Positions 31,321 to 42,612 of a DNA stretch of 64,000 nucleotides are shown here, in pieces. The notes beneath the pieces were generated by a model. That model saw only the letters and a list, made by a program, of their open reading frames with translations, made no database searches and was not told where the DNA came from. Source of the stretch: Urophycis tenuis (taxonomy: Eukaryota > Chordata > Actinopteri > Gadiformes > Phycidae); the NCBI GenBank assembly GCA_036785325.1, contig JAXIVH010000099.1, positions 189,501 through 253,500 on the forward strand. Reading direction: 5' to 3'. Position 1 is the first letter of the stretch; each line of letters opens with the position of its first letter. Both the position numbers and the translations under genes were made by a program.

Positions 31321-31530
31321 ACACCAAATGTGCCAATGAGGCAGGGGGCGCAGTGATGCTTTATGCATTTGTGAATCCCGCCCAAATTTCGAACATCCGA
31401 CGAAGTTTCATTTGTCATCAATGACGTCACCGCCCCCAAATAGTACATAACTCGATACACGCTCCACTAAACACGAACTCGACCCAGGCTTTAAAGTATT
31501 GGCACCCTACGTCCCAACACTGGTTGTTGG

Positions 31531-32745
31531 ATGGGTGCGTAGATAGTTCGGTGCAGTTGTCTCAGACTTGGTGTATAACATGTGCTTCTCCTAACAGGAA
31601 GGGGGGTGGGGGGGGGGGGGATGACTCTAGCCACTGCTGTTTTTGCCCCTTTTGAAAAATACATTTTTTGTGGTTCCTATGGTTATTTTTTCTTTATTGA
31701 GCAGTGTGATTCATTTGTTAGTTGGTTTTGTTCTTCACTTAGTTAAGATTAGTTTGATTTAGTTGTTTCTTTGTACCTCTTGTTTTCGTTTTTTTTTTTG
31801 AGGAACCAACGTGAGTTAACCCTATGCCTGGGGTTCTTTAATCCCAGTACAAGGGAACTGGTTATAGGTTGCAGGTGGTGGCTCACTAGGTGGAGGGTTT
31901 TCCTTATTTTGCTTTTTATTTTGCATGTTTATTATTTGCCATGCTCTAACCTGTGTGTGGGTGTTGTTTTGCAGTGTGTGTGAGACGCCCCTCCCACTTC
32001 CTCCTTTCAGATACCTGGTGGTGGCCTCTTTCCCTTCACTACCCCACCCCTGTAGGCCTCCCTGACAGTCACCTTGTACTGGCACAATACTCCAGGATAG
32101 CGGTAACCTTATTAAAGTGACGGTTTGGAGTAAAATTCACCCTGAGGTGATTTCCACCAATAATCCAGCCAAATACCCCCTCAGATGCATTTTTAGCGAC
32201 GCTCAATATTGGTCAAGTTTAGGGGTATAAGCCGAATGGATTGTTACCCAACTTCTGTAGTAGTACATATAGGGTCTGTAATCACAAAACGAGGCATTTG
32301 AAAGTTTGTGAGTACACCAGGAGTTTATTTAAAAGAGCATATTTATATACATATTCAATTAAATCCTTTCATACATATTTCCACAGTTGCATTGGGCATT
32401 TCATCAGAGGGCATCCACACTTTCTGCAGAAAATGCAGTTTACTTCTTACGCCCTTTCACAATATTTCTAAGCAAACTGTCAATGGTACATTTTTAACAG
32501 CCTCTTTGTTCTTTCATATGAACACACGTTGAAAGCTTGATCTGTCACATACCTAAGCAATGGTAGAGGTCATATACTGTAAACTACTCAGCAGTGTCAA
32601 TAATGTAGGAGCGAGAGTCACGGGCCAGAGTCAAGCACACTCAAAATTTATTTAGAAATTTTCTAGTTAGTGCACGGGGCAAACGCACCGAGCACTGGCC
32701 CTACAGCAAAGCTGTGGAGCCAGTGCTCGGGGCGAAGCCCCGAGC
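31531..32745. other. No gene recognised; spacer with poly-G
   Basis: It contains a poly-G tract (about 31602-31620), a T-rich part (31680-31960), an inverted CCAAT or splice-like context near 31975, and AT-rich unique sequence to 32600. No protein-like ORF was found. At its right end (32689-32748) are two overlapping inverted repeats with the core agtgctcggggc / gccccgagcact. Confidence 0.4.
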
Positions 32746-33744
32746 ACTATTGTTCTCCTGTGGATTTTTTCTTATTATTCCTCTTCCTCGCTTTTTTTGA
32801 TTCGCTACTAGTCCTACAACTCGAAGAGTTGTAGGACAAATTATATATCAAAATGTGCGTCTTCATCGGGATCGGTGTGCTATTCGATTTCTTAAAATAA
32901 TATTAATTTTTCATGAAGTTATTTGCAAAAAACTGTGAATATTTTCCCATAGAGAATGCATGGGAGGAGGTCAAAAAATAAATACTTTTACTACTGCCTA
33001 CGGCTGTCTGCTGCTCCTGCATACTTTCACCTAGAGACTCCATTTCAACTTTAAACAGTAGACAAAAGTCTTGTGTATTTTATGTATATTTCCATGTTTT
33101 GATAGGTCATATACTTTTTGATCAATCACTGTTCAGTGACCATGATCATTTTTGGAGAAATGATGAGATTACAATGGTGTGTATTGCATGCCCTTATTAG
33201 GGTTAGAGGGTAGCTAGAGCGGAGAGAGCCCCACAAAAATGACAAAATAAATCTCTTTCCACGCTGCTCCTGGCCACAGCTTACAATGTACACACGTGAT
33301 TTTTTCCAACTTTGTAGACATACGTGTTCTGTCTCTCACAATGTGTTTAAAAAATCGGAGAGATTTACAGAATTCGAATTAGCAGCCTCTACGTGCGGCC
33401 AGTCGGTGTTTTCTCCTCATTGACTCCAATACAAATATTTTCAGAGAAAAGCAGAACGGACCTCTGTTTTAAACTCGCGAGTGTCTCCGAAATATTTACT
33501 CTAGAAACATTTTAGAAACACCAAATCGTTCGGGAAGTCCTTACGGCGATGATGGTCTTGCTGTTTTTCTGGTAGGAGCTACTGTTTTGTCAGAATAAGA
33601 CCAAATGTGAGACCAGCGTCGAGGCACAAAATGGCTATTTTCCTCTTCTCCTCTCCTCCTCGTCTCTGTCGTCATCGCGCGCGTGCGTGTGTGGGGTGTA
33701 ACTGTCAATTTAAATAATAACATTGTATCGATCGCGCGCAGCAC

Positions 33745-33747
<3 letters not shown>

Positions 33748-33806
<59 letters not shown>
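33748..33806. repeat. (CA)n microsatellite
   Basis: A pure CA run at the position equivalent to 362-428 and 38966-39029. Confidence 0.95.
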
Positions 33807-33808
<2 letters not shown>

Positions 33809-33837
33809 AAACAGTGCTGCCCGGCTATACGTAAGGG

Positions 33838-33898
33838 ATAATGCCCGACGAGGTGTCCATTGACATAAATTAATGGACACCTCGAAGGGCATTATCCC
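33838..33898. repeat. Palindromic hairpin
   Basis: The arms gcccgacgaggtgtccatt and aatggacacctcgaagggc are inverted around a 10-bp centre, with outer gataatgccc / gggcattatc pairing. An accatggt...ataagc-type motif follows and recurs inverted at about 34235. It looks like a non-autonomous DNA element inserted in module B. Confidence 0.65.
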
Positions 33899-35190
33899 GC
33901 TTATACCATGGTCATTTACGAAAGAAATAAATATTAAATCAATTAATAATACTTTAATATGTCTTAAGAGTTAAAATCGTATGTCCCGTATGCAGGCGTT
34001 GCCAAGCAACGTGGCCATAGCGTCCCGACCGCAGCAGTTGATCAGTGATGGGCAGTGAGATCTGTCTGTCTTGCCGTTGATAAATAAACTGTGAAATACC
34101 GTTGAGTCTCCGTTGCCATGGTTACCATCTAGCATTTGGGCCAGCGCAATAAACTGTCATCAGGCAATTTGACCCGAACGTCTTTTTAACCTACACCCTC
34201 CAGCCAATCAGAATCGAGCATTCACCCAGACCATGGTATAAGCACATCATTGCCACACCGCTGCCGCCACCGCTGCAGCTGCTGCTGGGAGAACTGGTGG
34301 TAGACGCGATGTCTAATCTTGACTATGATCACGTACAGAGCTGTAATACTTTTCATTGGATAATGTGATTCAGATAGGTGCAGTTCATGGGCGTGTCTAC
34401 CTGCTGAATGTAACCGCTGTGAAACAATCGGGAAATAACTTTTTATTACTCCGATGAACGGCTTTATCGAGACCGGCGCTCGCTCTCTGTTATTGTCTCT
34501 CTACCAAAGTGCTCTCTCTCTCCGTCTCTCTCTCGTCATCGGACACAAATCAAATTAAATGTTGTTTCTATTTTGTGTAAATTAGGTTAATGCTTTTGTG
34601 TTTTCTTGTATTATCAGTTCAAGTTGTTTTACTTGCTTGAGGAAATCGTAGATATTGTAACGTGTTGGGGGAGTGTTTCCCAGAATGCACTGCGACAGTC
34701 TGGTATTCTGTGTCATTATATGTTATTGCTATTAGATAGGGTTTGGAGGCGACTGTTCAGGACATGTTGGGTTCCTTGCATTTCACTGTTTCACTTTGTT
34801 GACTGTTGTTTTTGGGATAAGCACCATTGCTCAACTCACTGTGGCATCTTGTCATAGCCACCACTCTCTTTATGACGAAATGTCAGTAATGCGTCGCCAC
34901 AAGATGGCAGCCTACACAGAACGGCCGTCGGATTCGTCTATAGTCCGCTTGTGACCGCGTCCCAAAAAAGCGATCTGTAAAACTTGAGTTCATCTGCGCT
35001 GTGCTTGCCGTAGTTCGCCACAAAATTGAAACAATGTAGAATGGTCTTGGATTTTTTTTTTTTATAGGAGCTACCGTTTTGTCAGAATAAGCCCAAATGT
35101 GAGACCAGTGCCGAGGCAGCAAATGGCTCTTTTCCTCAACGTCTCTGTCGACATCGTGCGGGCCTGCGCGTTTTCGCGGGTTTTCGCGTC

Positions 35191-35430
35191 CTACAAGACG
35201 ACTCCTATTGGTCCTTTTCACTGGCGCGAATGTTCTCGGGCTGTTGTCAGGCAGACCCTTCAGATATCCCTCGTTTGATTTGACGGCGGATACAAGAGGA
35301 GTCCTATTGGTCATTTTCACTGGCGCGAATGTTCTCGAGCTGTTGTCAGCCAGACCCTACAGATATCCCTCGTTTGATTTGACGGCGGATACAAGAGGAG
35401 TCCTATTGGTCATTTTCAGTCGCCTGACGT
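35191..35430. repeat. 99-bp tandem repeats with CCAAT boxes
   Basis: The motif tcctattggtc recurs at 35202, 35301 and 35400, a strict 99-bp period for about 2.3 units. Each unit has an inverted CCAAT (attgg) and a ggcgcgaatgttctcg block. The last copy lies about 45 bp from a TATA box. Confidence 0.8.
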
Positions 35431-35496
35431 TGGTGTTTGGCCAGGACATATAAAAGCCCCCCCCCCATCTGCTCTTCCCCTTGATCGCCATCAGAG
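35401..35496 (+). promoter_or_regulatory. TATA promoter, leader exon and splice donor
   Basis: TATAAAA at 35449-35455 is preceded by CCAAT motifs. It is followed about 25 bp later by a pyrimidine tract (ctcttcccctt) suited to transcription start, then atcagag and a consensus donor gtaagta at 35497. Together they look like a complete RNA polymerase II promoter with a short non-coding first exon that could splice to the coding exons from 36749. This is inference from motif order. Confidence 0.5.
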
Positions 35497-36752
35497 GTAA
35501 GTAATATACATCAGTTGTACACAATAGTGAGCTTGACTTTGTTACTCGTCGTGTTTTGGCTATAATAATCTGAAACACATTCAAATATGTACAGTTGTTG
35601 TCTTGAAGGGCAGTCATTTAAACGGCGGGAAAATGTGCCACAATAGGGAATAGGAAATGCACGAGATGAATAAAGACGTGTAAATAAATATTTCTTTTGT
35701 AAAAAATTAAATCCAAAACTGTCATTTTAATTAATAACCTTGAGTGACGTGGTCTCTAGCGCTGTGAAACAATTGGGAAATAACTTTTTATTTCTCTATT
35801 TCTCTGATTAATAACAGCTTTATCGACGTCGGCGCTCGGTCTCTGTTGTTGTTACTCCATGTCTCTACGCTCTCTCTCGTCATCGGGCACAAATCAAATT
35901 AAATTTCTTTGTGTTCTATTTTGCGGTAAAGTAAACTAGGTTCATTAATGGTTTTGTGTTTTCTTGTATTATCGGTTCAAGTTGTTGTACTTGCTAGAGG
36001 AATTCGTAAATATGATTTCTACACAGATAAATCATTTTCGATGTGATTTGATAGCAGTCAGACCTTATTTAAGGAAACAGTTATTTAAGATGGCGGTACG
36101 CGGGAAAACAGTGATTAAAGATGGCGCTTTCTAATGGGGAATGTCTTAAATTAAACTGGTTCATTAATGGCTTAATGTTTTTGTTAATGCAGTGTGGTGT
36201 ATTTGAAGACTGACTCATTGCTTATTTTTTCTTTTCTTTTTTAACATTTTAGACACGTTCTAGAAACGTTCTTTCACAATTAATTAATTAATAACTGGCC
36301 AGACAAGTATATCAGATTGAAAAATGGATCTTAGTGTTGCAAAATAATGCTGTTGTAAGAAATATTGTGCGTGTTTATACGTCACTACTAGCACATTTGC
36401 TGAAGTTAGGTGCACAGCATGAAAATTAAATATGTCCAAGATGTGTTCATAATTAGCTTGTTTCTTATTGCAGATTCTCTTTGGTCACGGTCAGACCTTT
36501 ACAAAGCTTTTTGGAGATTGATCATCGTCGTCACAGAGATTCCTGGATCTTCATCTAACCATCACACACACCTTTCTCAACTTATTAACATAATAACATA
36601 ACATATCAACACATTAACATTATAAGATTACCGGTAGGTTACTTTACACTAGATTAAATTAGATTTGGGGTAAGTAGGTATTTCAGGTTGGGTCAGGGTT
36701 AGATTAGATTTAATTAGGGTTAGGGTTTTGTTAGGGAGTTGTCTCCAGCAGG

Positions 36753-37932
36753 ATGCCGAGGAAGGGGAAGCGTGCGCAGGCGGCGAAGCAGCGGTGCAGG
36801 AAGCTCAACCAGGAGCAGGAGTCCCCCCCAGCCACCGGGTCCAGGACCATCGAGACCCAACCCCCGTGCTCCCCATCTCCAGTTAGTGTATGTTCCCATT
36901 ACAACTGACACACACACAGAAACTTGTTTTGAACAACAAACTGAACTGAGACATAGCAAGACTGTCCACATTGTGGACAGTCTTGCTGTTGAGGTTTAAT
37001 GAGGTTTAATGTCTTAATGAGGTAAATGTGTTACTAAGGCTGTCATTTGTAACATCCACATGGATATTAAAATCACCTACAATTATTACTTTATCTGATT
37101 TAAGAACAAAAACGATGTTTGACCAATCAAATCTTAGAAATTACACATGGCACTCACTGGATATGTATTACCATTGAGAATGACAGTAGCTGAGTTCATT
37201 AAAAAACTAGGACAGATAATTAATAGACTTAATTGGCATCAATTATCATTGCTACAGTTACTGTTATTTCTGCTCGTTGTGCTATACAAATAAAATTGAA
37301 TTGAATTTGTCTTTTTTTTTGGTTGTGAAGTCTCAGCCAGTGTCCCCGCTGAGACCGCCCTGGACCAAGGAAAGGCACCCCTCGGGCACCCGACCTCCTG
37401 TGAACGATGTATGTTACTTTCTGCTCTGTATGCTATGATTTTTAACTGAGTTGTGTCTACATTATCCATTATACACTGTCTAGTGTGTAATGTTTTTTGT
37501 CGTCTGTCAACAGCTCGTAGGATGCCCCCCAACCAGATTTTCCTTGAGTTCGGGTGATGCAGCAACCCCATGCTGTTCACCGGCTGCAAAGGTAAATTTC
37601 ACTCCACCTGAATAAAGTGTATTGTTTTATTAAAGTCTTTAGTTTCACTGAATGTGTTGTAATGTGTTCTCAGATGGCCAAGCTCAAGACACCTTCCCCA
37701 ACCACGCCATCTTGGACCATTACAGATGCAGGTTGCGATCCTCCCTCCCCAGCAACGGTATTTTCTTCCCTCTCCAATCCACACACAAAATGTTTACAAT
37801 ACAATGAACTACATCTGAAATAAACTATGGCCCATGAATATCCGTCACCCTGTGAATGAAGCACAGCGTGCTTATGTTTGAAAACAGACAACATGGCGTC
37901 GATTGTGTGGGACTTTTTTTCAAAGTTTCTGA
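36753..37932 (+). CDS. Predicted spliced 137-residue Pro/Ser-rich protein
   Basis: Five consecutive phase-0 exons join into one open frame: 36753-36881, 37331-37408, 37514-37591, 37674-37757 and 37888-37932. All four introns are GT-AG (donors gttagt, gtatgt, gtaaat, gtattt). The N-terminus is very basic (MPRKGKRAQAAKQRCRKLNQ), and the rest is rich in SP, TP and PP. Two exons are exactly 78 nt and one is 84 nt. It lies between Helitron-associated modules, downstream of a TATA promoter. I do not recognise a domain. A similar basic start is, from memory, seen in fish proteins linked to mobile elements, so this may be the 5' part of an element gene. The last exon is the least certain. Confidence 0.5.
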
Positions 37933-38963
37933 AGAAGACGATATGAGTTGTTGACGAGTTGACGATACTATTGTTCTCCTGTGGATTTTTTCTTATTATT
38001 CCTCTTCCTCGCTTTTTTTGATTCGCTACTAGCCCTACAACTCGAAGAGTTGTAGGACAAATTATATATCAAAATGTGCGTCTTCATCGGGATCGGTGTG
38101 CTATTCGATTTCTTAAAATAATATTGATTTTTCATGAAGTTATTTGCAAAAAACTGTGAATATTTTCCCATAGAGAATGCATGGGAGGAGGTCAAAAAAT
38201 AAATACTTTTACTACTGCCTATGGCTGTCTGCTGCTCCTGCATACTTTCACCTAGAGACTCCATTTCAACTTTAAACAGTAGACAAAAGTCTTGTGTATT
38301 TTATTTATATTTACATGTTTTGATAGGTCATATACTTTTTGATCAATCACTGTTCAATGACCATGATCATTTTTGGAAAAATGATGAGATTACAATGGGT
38401 GTGTATTGCATGCCCTTATTAGGGTTACAGTGTAGCTAGAGTGGAGAGAGCCCCACAAAAATGAAAAAAATAATGTCTTTCCACGCTGCTCCTGGCCACA
38501 GTTTACAATGTACACACGTGATTTTTTCCAACTTTGTAGACATAGGTGTTCTGTCTCTCACAATGTGTTTAAAAAATCGGAGAGATTTACAGAATTCGAA
38601 TTAGCAGCCTCTAAGTGCGGCCAGTCGCTGTCTTCTCCTCATTGACTCCAATACAAATATTTTCAGAGAAAAGCAGAACCGACCCCTGTTTTAAACTTGC
38701 GAGTGTCTCCGAAATATTTACTCTAGAAACATTTTAGAAACACCAAATCGTTCGGGAAGTCCTACCGGCGATGATGGTCTTGCTGTTTTTCTGGTAGGAG
38801 CTACCATTTTGTCAGAATAAGCCCAAATGTGAGACCAGTGCCGAGGCAGAAAATGGCTGTTTTCCTCTATTCCTCTCCTCCTCGTCTCTGTCGTCATCGC
38901 GCGCGTGTGTGGGTCTAACTGTAAATTTAAATAATAACATTGTATCGATCGCGCGCAGCACCT

Positions 38964-38965
<2 letters not shown>

Positions 38966-39029
<64 letters not shown>
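38966..39029. repeat. (CA)n microsatellite
   Basis: A CA run with two ATA interruptions, in module C. Confidence 0.95.
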
Positions 39030-39428
39030 CGCTGCTGCTGGGAGAACTGGTTGTAGACGCGATGTCCTGGCTATGATCACGCACAGAGCTCTAATACTTT
39101 TCATTGGATAATGTGATTCAGATAGGTGTAGTTCATGGCCGTGTCTACCTGCTGAATGTAACCGCTGTGAAACAATCGGGAAATAACGTTTCATTTAGCT
39201 GATTAACGGCTTTATCGAGACCGGCGCTCGCTCTCTGTTATTGTATGCCTCTCTACCAAAGTGCTCTATCTCTCTCCGTCTCTCTCTCGTCATCGGACAC
39301 AAATCAAATTAAATGTGAATGTAAAGTAAACCTAACACTAACCCTAACCGCAACGTCTCTGTCGACATTGCGCGTGCTTGCGTGTGTGGGTGCTTGCAAA
39401 ACTGTCATTTTAATTCATAACATTGAGT

Positions 39429-39430
<2 letters not shown>

Positions 39431-39467
<37 letters not shown>
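39431..39467. repeat. (CA)n microsatellite
   Basis: A pure CA run. The equivalent position in module A is 831-852. Confidence 0.95.
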
Positions 39468-39470
<3 letters not shown>

Positions 39471-39945
39471 CCGACCGCAGCAGTTGATCAGTGATGGGCA
39501 GTGAGATCTGTCTGTCTTGTCGTTGATAAATAAACTGTGAGATATCGAGTCTCCGTTGCCATGGTTACCATCTAGCGTCTCTCTCGTCATCGGACACAAA
39601 TCAAATTAAATGTTGTTTCTATTTTGTGTAAATTAGGTTAATGCTTTTGTGTTTTCTTGTATTATCAGTTCAAGTTGTTGTACTTGCCTGAGAAAATCGT
39701 GGATAGTAGCGTGTTTTGTAACGTGTTGGGGGAGTGTCTCCCAGAATGCATTGCGACATTCTGGCATTCTGTTTCATTACATGTTATTGCTATTAGATAG
39801 GGTTTGGAGGCGAATTTTCAGGACATGTTGGGTTCCTTACATTTCACTGTTTCATGAACGGCTGTGACTCTGATAGACGTTCACACTCCGGTAGCGTCAC
39901 CCGTGCACTATCAAAATTTCCCTCGAGGGAATTTTTGAACTCTAG

Positions 39946-40219
39946 TTGTCATTATTATCCTCCCACATTTGCTACTTTGGCATGTTCACCTGGCTCACTT
40001 TTTACCAAAATGTACAAAGTTTCCTGAAAGCTATTGTACATTATCAAATTATGATACAAATAAAATAAACAATAATAAAATTAGTAATAACCTTTGCTTT
40101 CACACCTGATACATACAAATGCAGCTCAAGTTGCTTTTACATCAGAGCAACAGACAATTTGATAAAACAGCAGATATAAAGGCATAACAACAAAAAAGAC
40201 AAAAAAAATACTAGGCCTA
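39946..40219 (-). other. Copy 3 3' flank, distal part
   Basis: It matches 12790-13015 of the copy 2 3' flank (gcagctcaagttgcttttac, gcagatataaaggcat). It is the continuation of 50617-51330, from which it is separated by the CACTG element. No exon is seen. Confidence 0.6.
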
Positions 40220-40584
40220 CACTGTAAAAAAAAAATCGTAATTTTAAAGTAAATTACCCTAAATTTTTACAGTAGTTTTCCCGTTTTTTTAAAATAGTAT
40301 AAAAAAAACAGTAAAATTACAGACATTATCTGTAAATTAACAACACGCCTGTTATATATGTTATGCCAGTAATGACAAAATAGTTATTTCCCATTTTTTT
40401 ACAGGAAAATTACTATAATAATTATACTGTATCTTTCCTGTTTTCTTAAATTACGTGCAAATTTATGTAAAATTACGATAATTGCCTGTTATTTTATGTT
40501 TTGCTCGTTATATAAAGGTTTATCTCCATACTGACAACTTAGGGTTTTTTTCTGCAATTTTAAGGTAAATTTCATTAGTTGTAT

Positions 40585-41743
40585 TAGAGCCCGACCGATT
40601 TATCGGCTGGCCGATATTATCTGACGATATTAGGCATTTTCCAAACTATCGGTATCGGCATTTATAATGGCCGATAAATCAATATTTTAAAAATAAAATG
40701 AAAACGGACGAAAACACCTTTCAACCATGTCACGAGTGTTGGCGTTGTATAGTTTGTCCACCAGAGGGGGCTCCAACCCTGTTGGCACAGAGCCGTATGT
40801 GTTGGCAACCCTCGTGAGCGTGACGTCACAAAGTTGCGCACGCAATTTGGTAACAGAAGGGCTCCTCACATCCTGCAACCTGCTGATCCAGCCAGAGTCG
40901 GACACCGCGAGAGATCATCGGTGAAGTGTGTTCATGGAGAGATGGTCACTCACACGAGACATTGCATTGCTTGAATAACAATTAAAAGAACATCCCTATC
41001 AGTTCTCTTCACTCAAATAAGCACGATTCGTGAATACAATGTCCAGTTTTGCTGCTGTTAAATAAGCTGAGAGAAGTGATCATAAAGCAGTAGACTATGG
41101 CACCACCAAGGCAGAAATTTTATATTAAATTCAAAGAGAAGGTGTTGATTGAAGTATGCTGAAGTACTATCAAAACAAAGCTTTGGAAATATTTTCCTCG
41201 TTGATTGACATTGGAGACATAACTTTGTGGCAAGCATGGGCTGGCTCCAGCGATTTCTCTAGCGCAATGGTTTTTCAGTGAGGACACGTACAACGGTAAA
41301 TGGCATTGAATGATATTAGCCTACTGTAATTATGTCCATTACTGGATTTAATAATACAATTCTATAACAGAAGATAACTAAGAAATACAAGCCTACCCCA
41401 AATAATTGACGGTGTCCTCTGCAGCCGGAGTAAATATTAAAGCCCCCAGCCATAGTTCGAGGCTTTTACGGCTCTAGGTTTGCAGTAGGTAAAACAAAGC
41501 ATTGACGTGCTAGTCAAGAGAACTTGAAAGGTAGAATAAAAGACGTCGGGATATCCAGTATATCTTTAACTTCTTTATTATACTAACGTTAATTAAAGTT
41601 AGGGAATCTGTTAATGTTTTGTTGCGCGTTTCTGAAAAAAAAAATATATATATATCGGCCGATATATCGGAATATCGGATTTTTAAATCAACAAATATTT
41701 GTATCGGTATCGGCCTTCAAAATCCTTTATCGGTCGGGCTCTA
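40585..41743. mobile_element. hAT-type element with agagcccgaccg ends
   Basis: The termini tagagcccgaccgat and atcggtcgggctcta are inverted, with a perfect 8-bp duplication agttgtat (40577-40584 and 41744-41751). Subterminal regions are full of atcggc / gccgat motifs. The interior (40700-41640) has no recognised transposase. 1,159 bp. Confidence 0.82.
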
Positions 41744-41763
41744 AGTTGTATGTGTTTTTACAT

Positions 41764-41824
41764 TGAAGAGAGAGGGAGAGACACAGAGACAGAGCGAGGG
41801 ACAGACAGACAGAGAGAGAGGGAC

Positions 41825-41855
<31 letters not shown>

Positions 41856-41912
41856 GGGAGACAGACAGAGAGACAGACAGACAGAGAGAGATAGAGGGAC
41901 AGACCAACAGAG
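41764..41912. repeat. (GACA)/(GA) simple repeat
   Basis: Purine-rich low-complexity sequence made of gacagacag and gagagaga units. ORFs through it are artefacts. Confidence 0.9.
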
Positions 41913-42099
41913 ATAGTAATCTCACATCTTCCGTTGTAAACATATACTCAATTTACTTTGGGTCATTTTGTATGTGAAGTTGTTCTCCGTGTATGTGAAG
42001 TTGTTCTCCGTGTCCGTGTATCTATATCTATATCAATTATTCTTATTATCTTTTTTGGAGTTATCCCGCTCTCTATCTCTCTGATCCCGCTGAAACAAT

Positions 42100-42459
42100 T
42101 GCTATTGGCTATTGGCTGTCTCGCCATGTTGCTTTAAATATGATTGGTCAATGTGGCTGTCATCCAGGAAACTGGCCAATGAGCACTGAGCGCGCCTTCA
42201 TTTGAAAGTACGTCAGTTTGAATGCTGCAGGACTTCAGCGCAACTCTGTCAGTCCCCTCGTAATTAATTTCGTGGATCATTACCTTGATTATTTTACATC
42301 TGCACGCCAAATTCTTATTTGAGTGAATCTCAGTTGTGGGATTTCAGCGGAGAACAGAACAACAAAACAAAAACGGGAATATGGACACAGAGGAAGAGTC
42401 AGGATCTGTGCGGTCTTCCAACATGAACTTCACGTTATAACTTATCCTGGCGATATCAG
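42100..42459 (+). promoter_or_regulatory. CCAAT-box cluster with putative first exon
   Basis: Several attgg/ccaat motifs lie between 42105 and 42182 (tattggctattggctg, gattggtcaa, ggccaatgag). Downstream is a short ORF from the ATG at 42381, stopping at 42438, and then a strong donor caggtaag at 42457. This has the look of a promoter and first exon that could splice to 45381. No expression evidence is available. Confidence 0.35.
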
Positions 42460-42612
42460 GTAAGAAAACATTTCCACGTTATTTTTCTAAGTTAATAACC
42501 TAACGTAATGTTTGTGTTCATGTCCATAATTTAGACTGTAACGTTTTCAGACTGTTAGGTTAGCTAACTGCTGAGTAATGAACTGATGTTACAGCTAACT
42601 AAAGCCTAGTGT

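Larger units (their letters stand above)
29227..31522 (-). mobile_element. hAT-Ac (ZBED-like) DNA transposon, internally deleted
   Basis: The ends tagtgatggg and cccaacactg are inverted hAT-Ac-like termini, flanked by a perfect 8-bp duplication gttgttgg (29219-29226 and 31523-31530). It carries pieces of a spliced transposase on the minus strand: a BED-finger start (31026-31094), a catalytic-core piece (about 30440-30580) and the C-terminal dimerisation region (30058-30418 plus 29652-29977). Large parts of the core are missing. Confidence 0.85.
32746..34830 (+). mobile_element. Helitron-associated repeat, module B
   Basis: It starts actattgttctcctgtgg, exactly like module C (37968), and is co-linear with module C and, from 33470, with module A. 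It loses similarity near 34830, before the terminal hairpin and CTAG that modules A and C have. A separate palindromic element lies inside (33838-34250). Confidence 0.55.
34890..36040 (+). mobile_element. Third partial module of the mosaic
   Basis: 34990-35150 matches the 60-180 region of module A, and 35755-36040 matches 560-1080 and 34420-34640 (tcatcgggcacaaatcaaat, ttgtattatcggttcaag). Between these lie the 99-bp tandem repeats and a TATA promoter that the other modules lack. Confidence 0.45.
37968..39945 (+). mobile_element. Helitron-like repeat, module C
   Basis: It starts actattgttctcctgtgg as module B does, contains the same (CA)n array, and ends with the palindrome at 39913-39936 followed by CTAG (39942-39945) and T, the same terminus as module A. 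A deletion removes about 40 bp near 39857 relative to module A. No transposase is present. Confidence 0.55.

Noticed and set aside
36700..36735. Interstitial telomere repeat
   Set aside because: Only a few irregular ttaggg-like words (gggttagggttttgttaggg) occur, without a true tandem array.
41699..41977. Arg/Glu/Asp/Thr-rich ORF
   Set aside because: It is a translation of the GACA/GA simple repeat.
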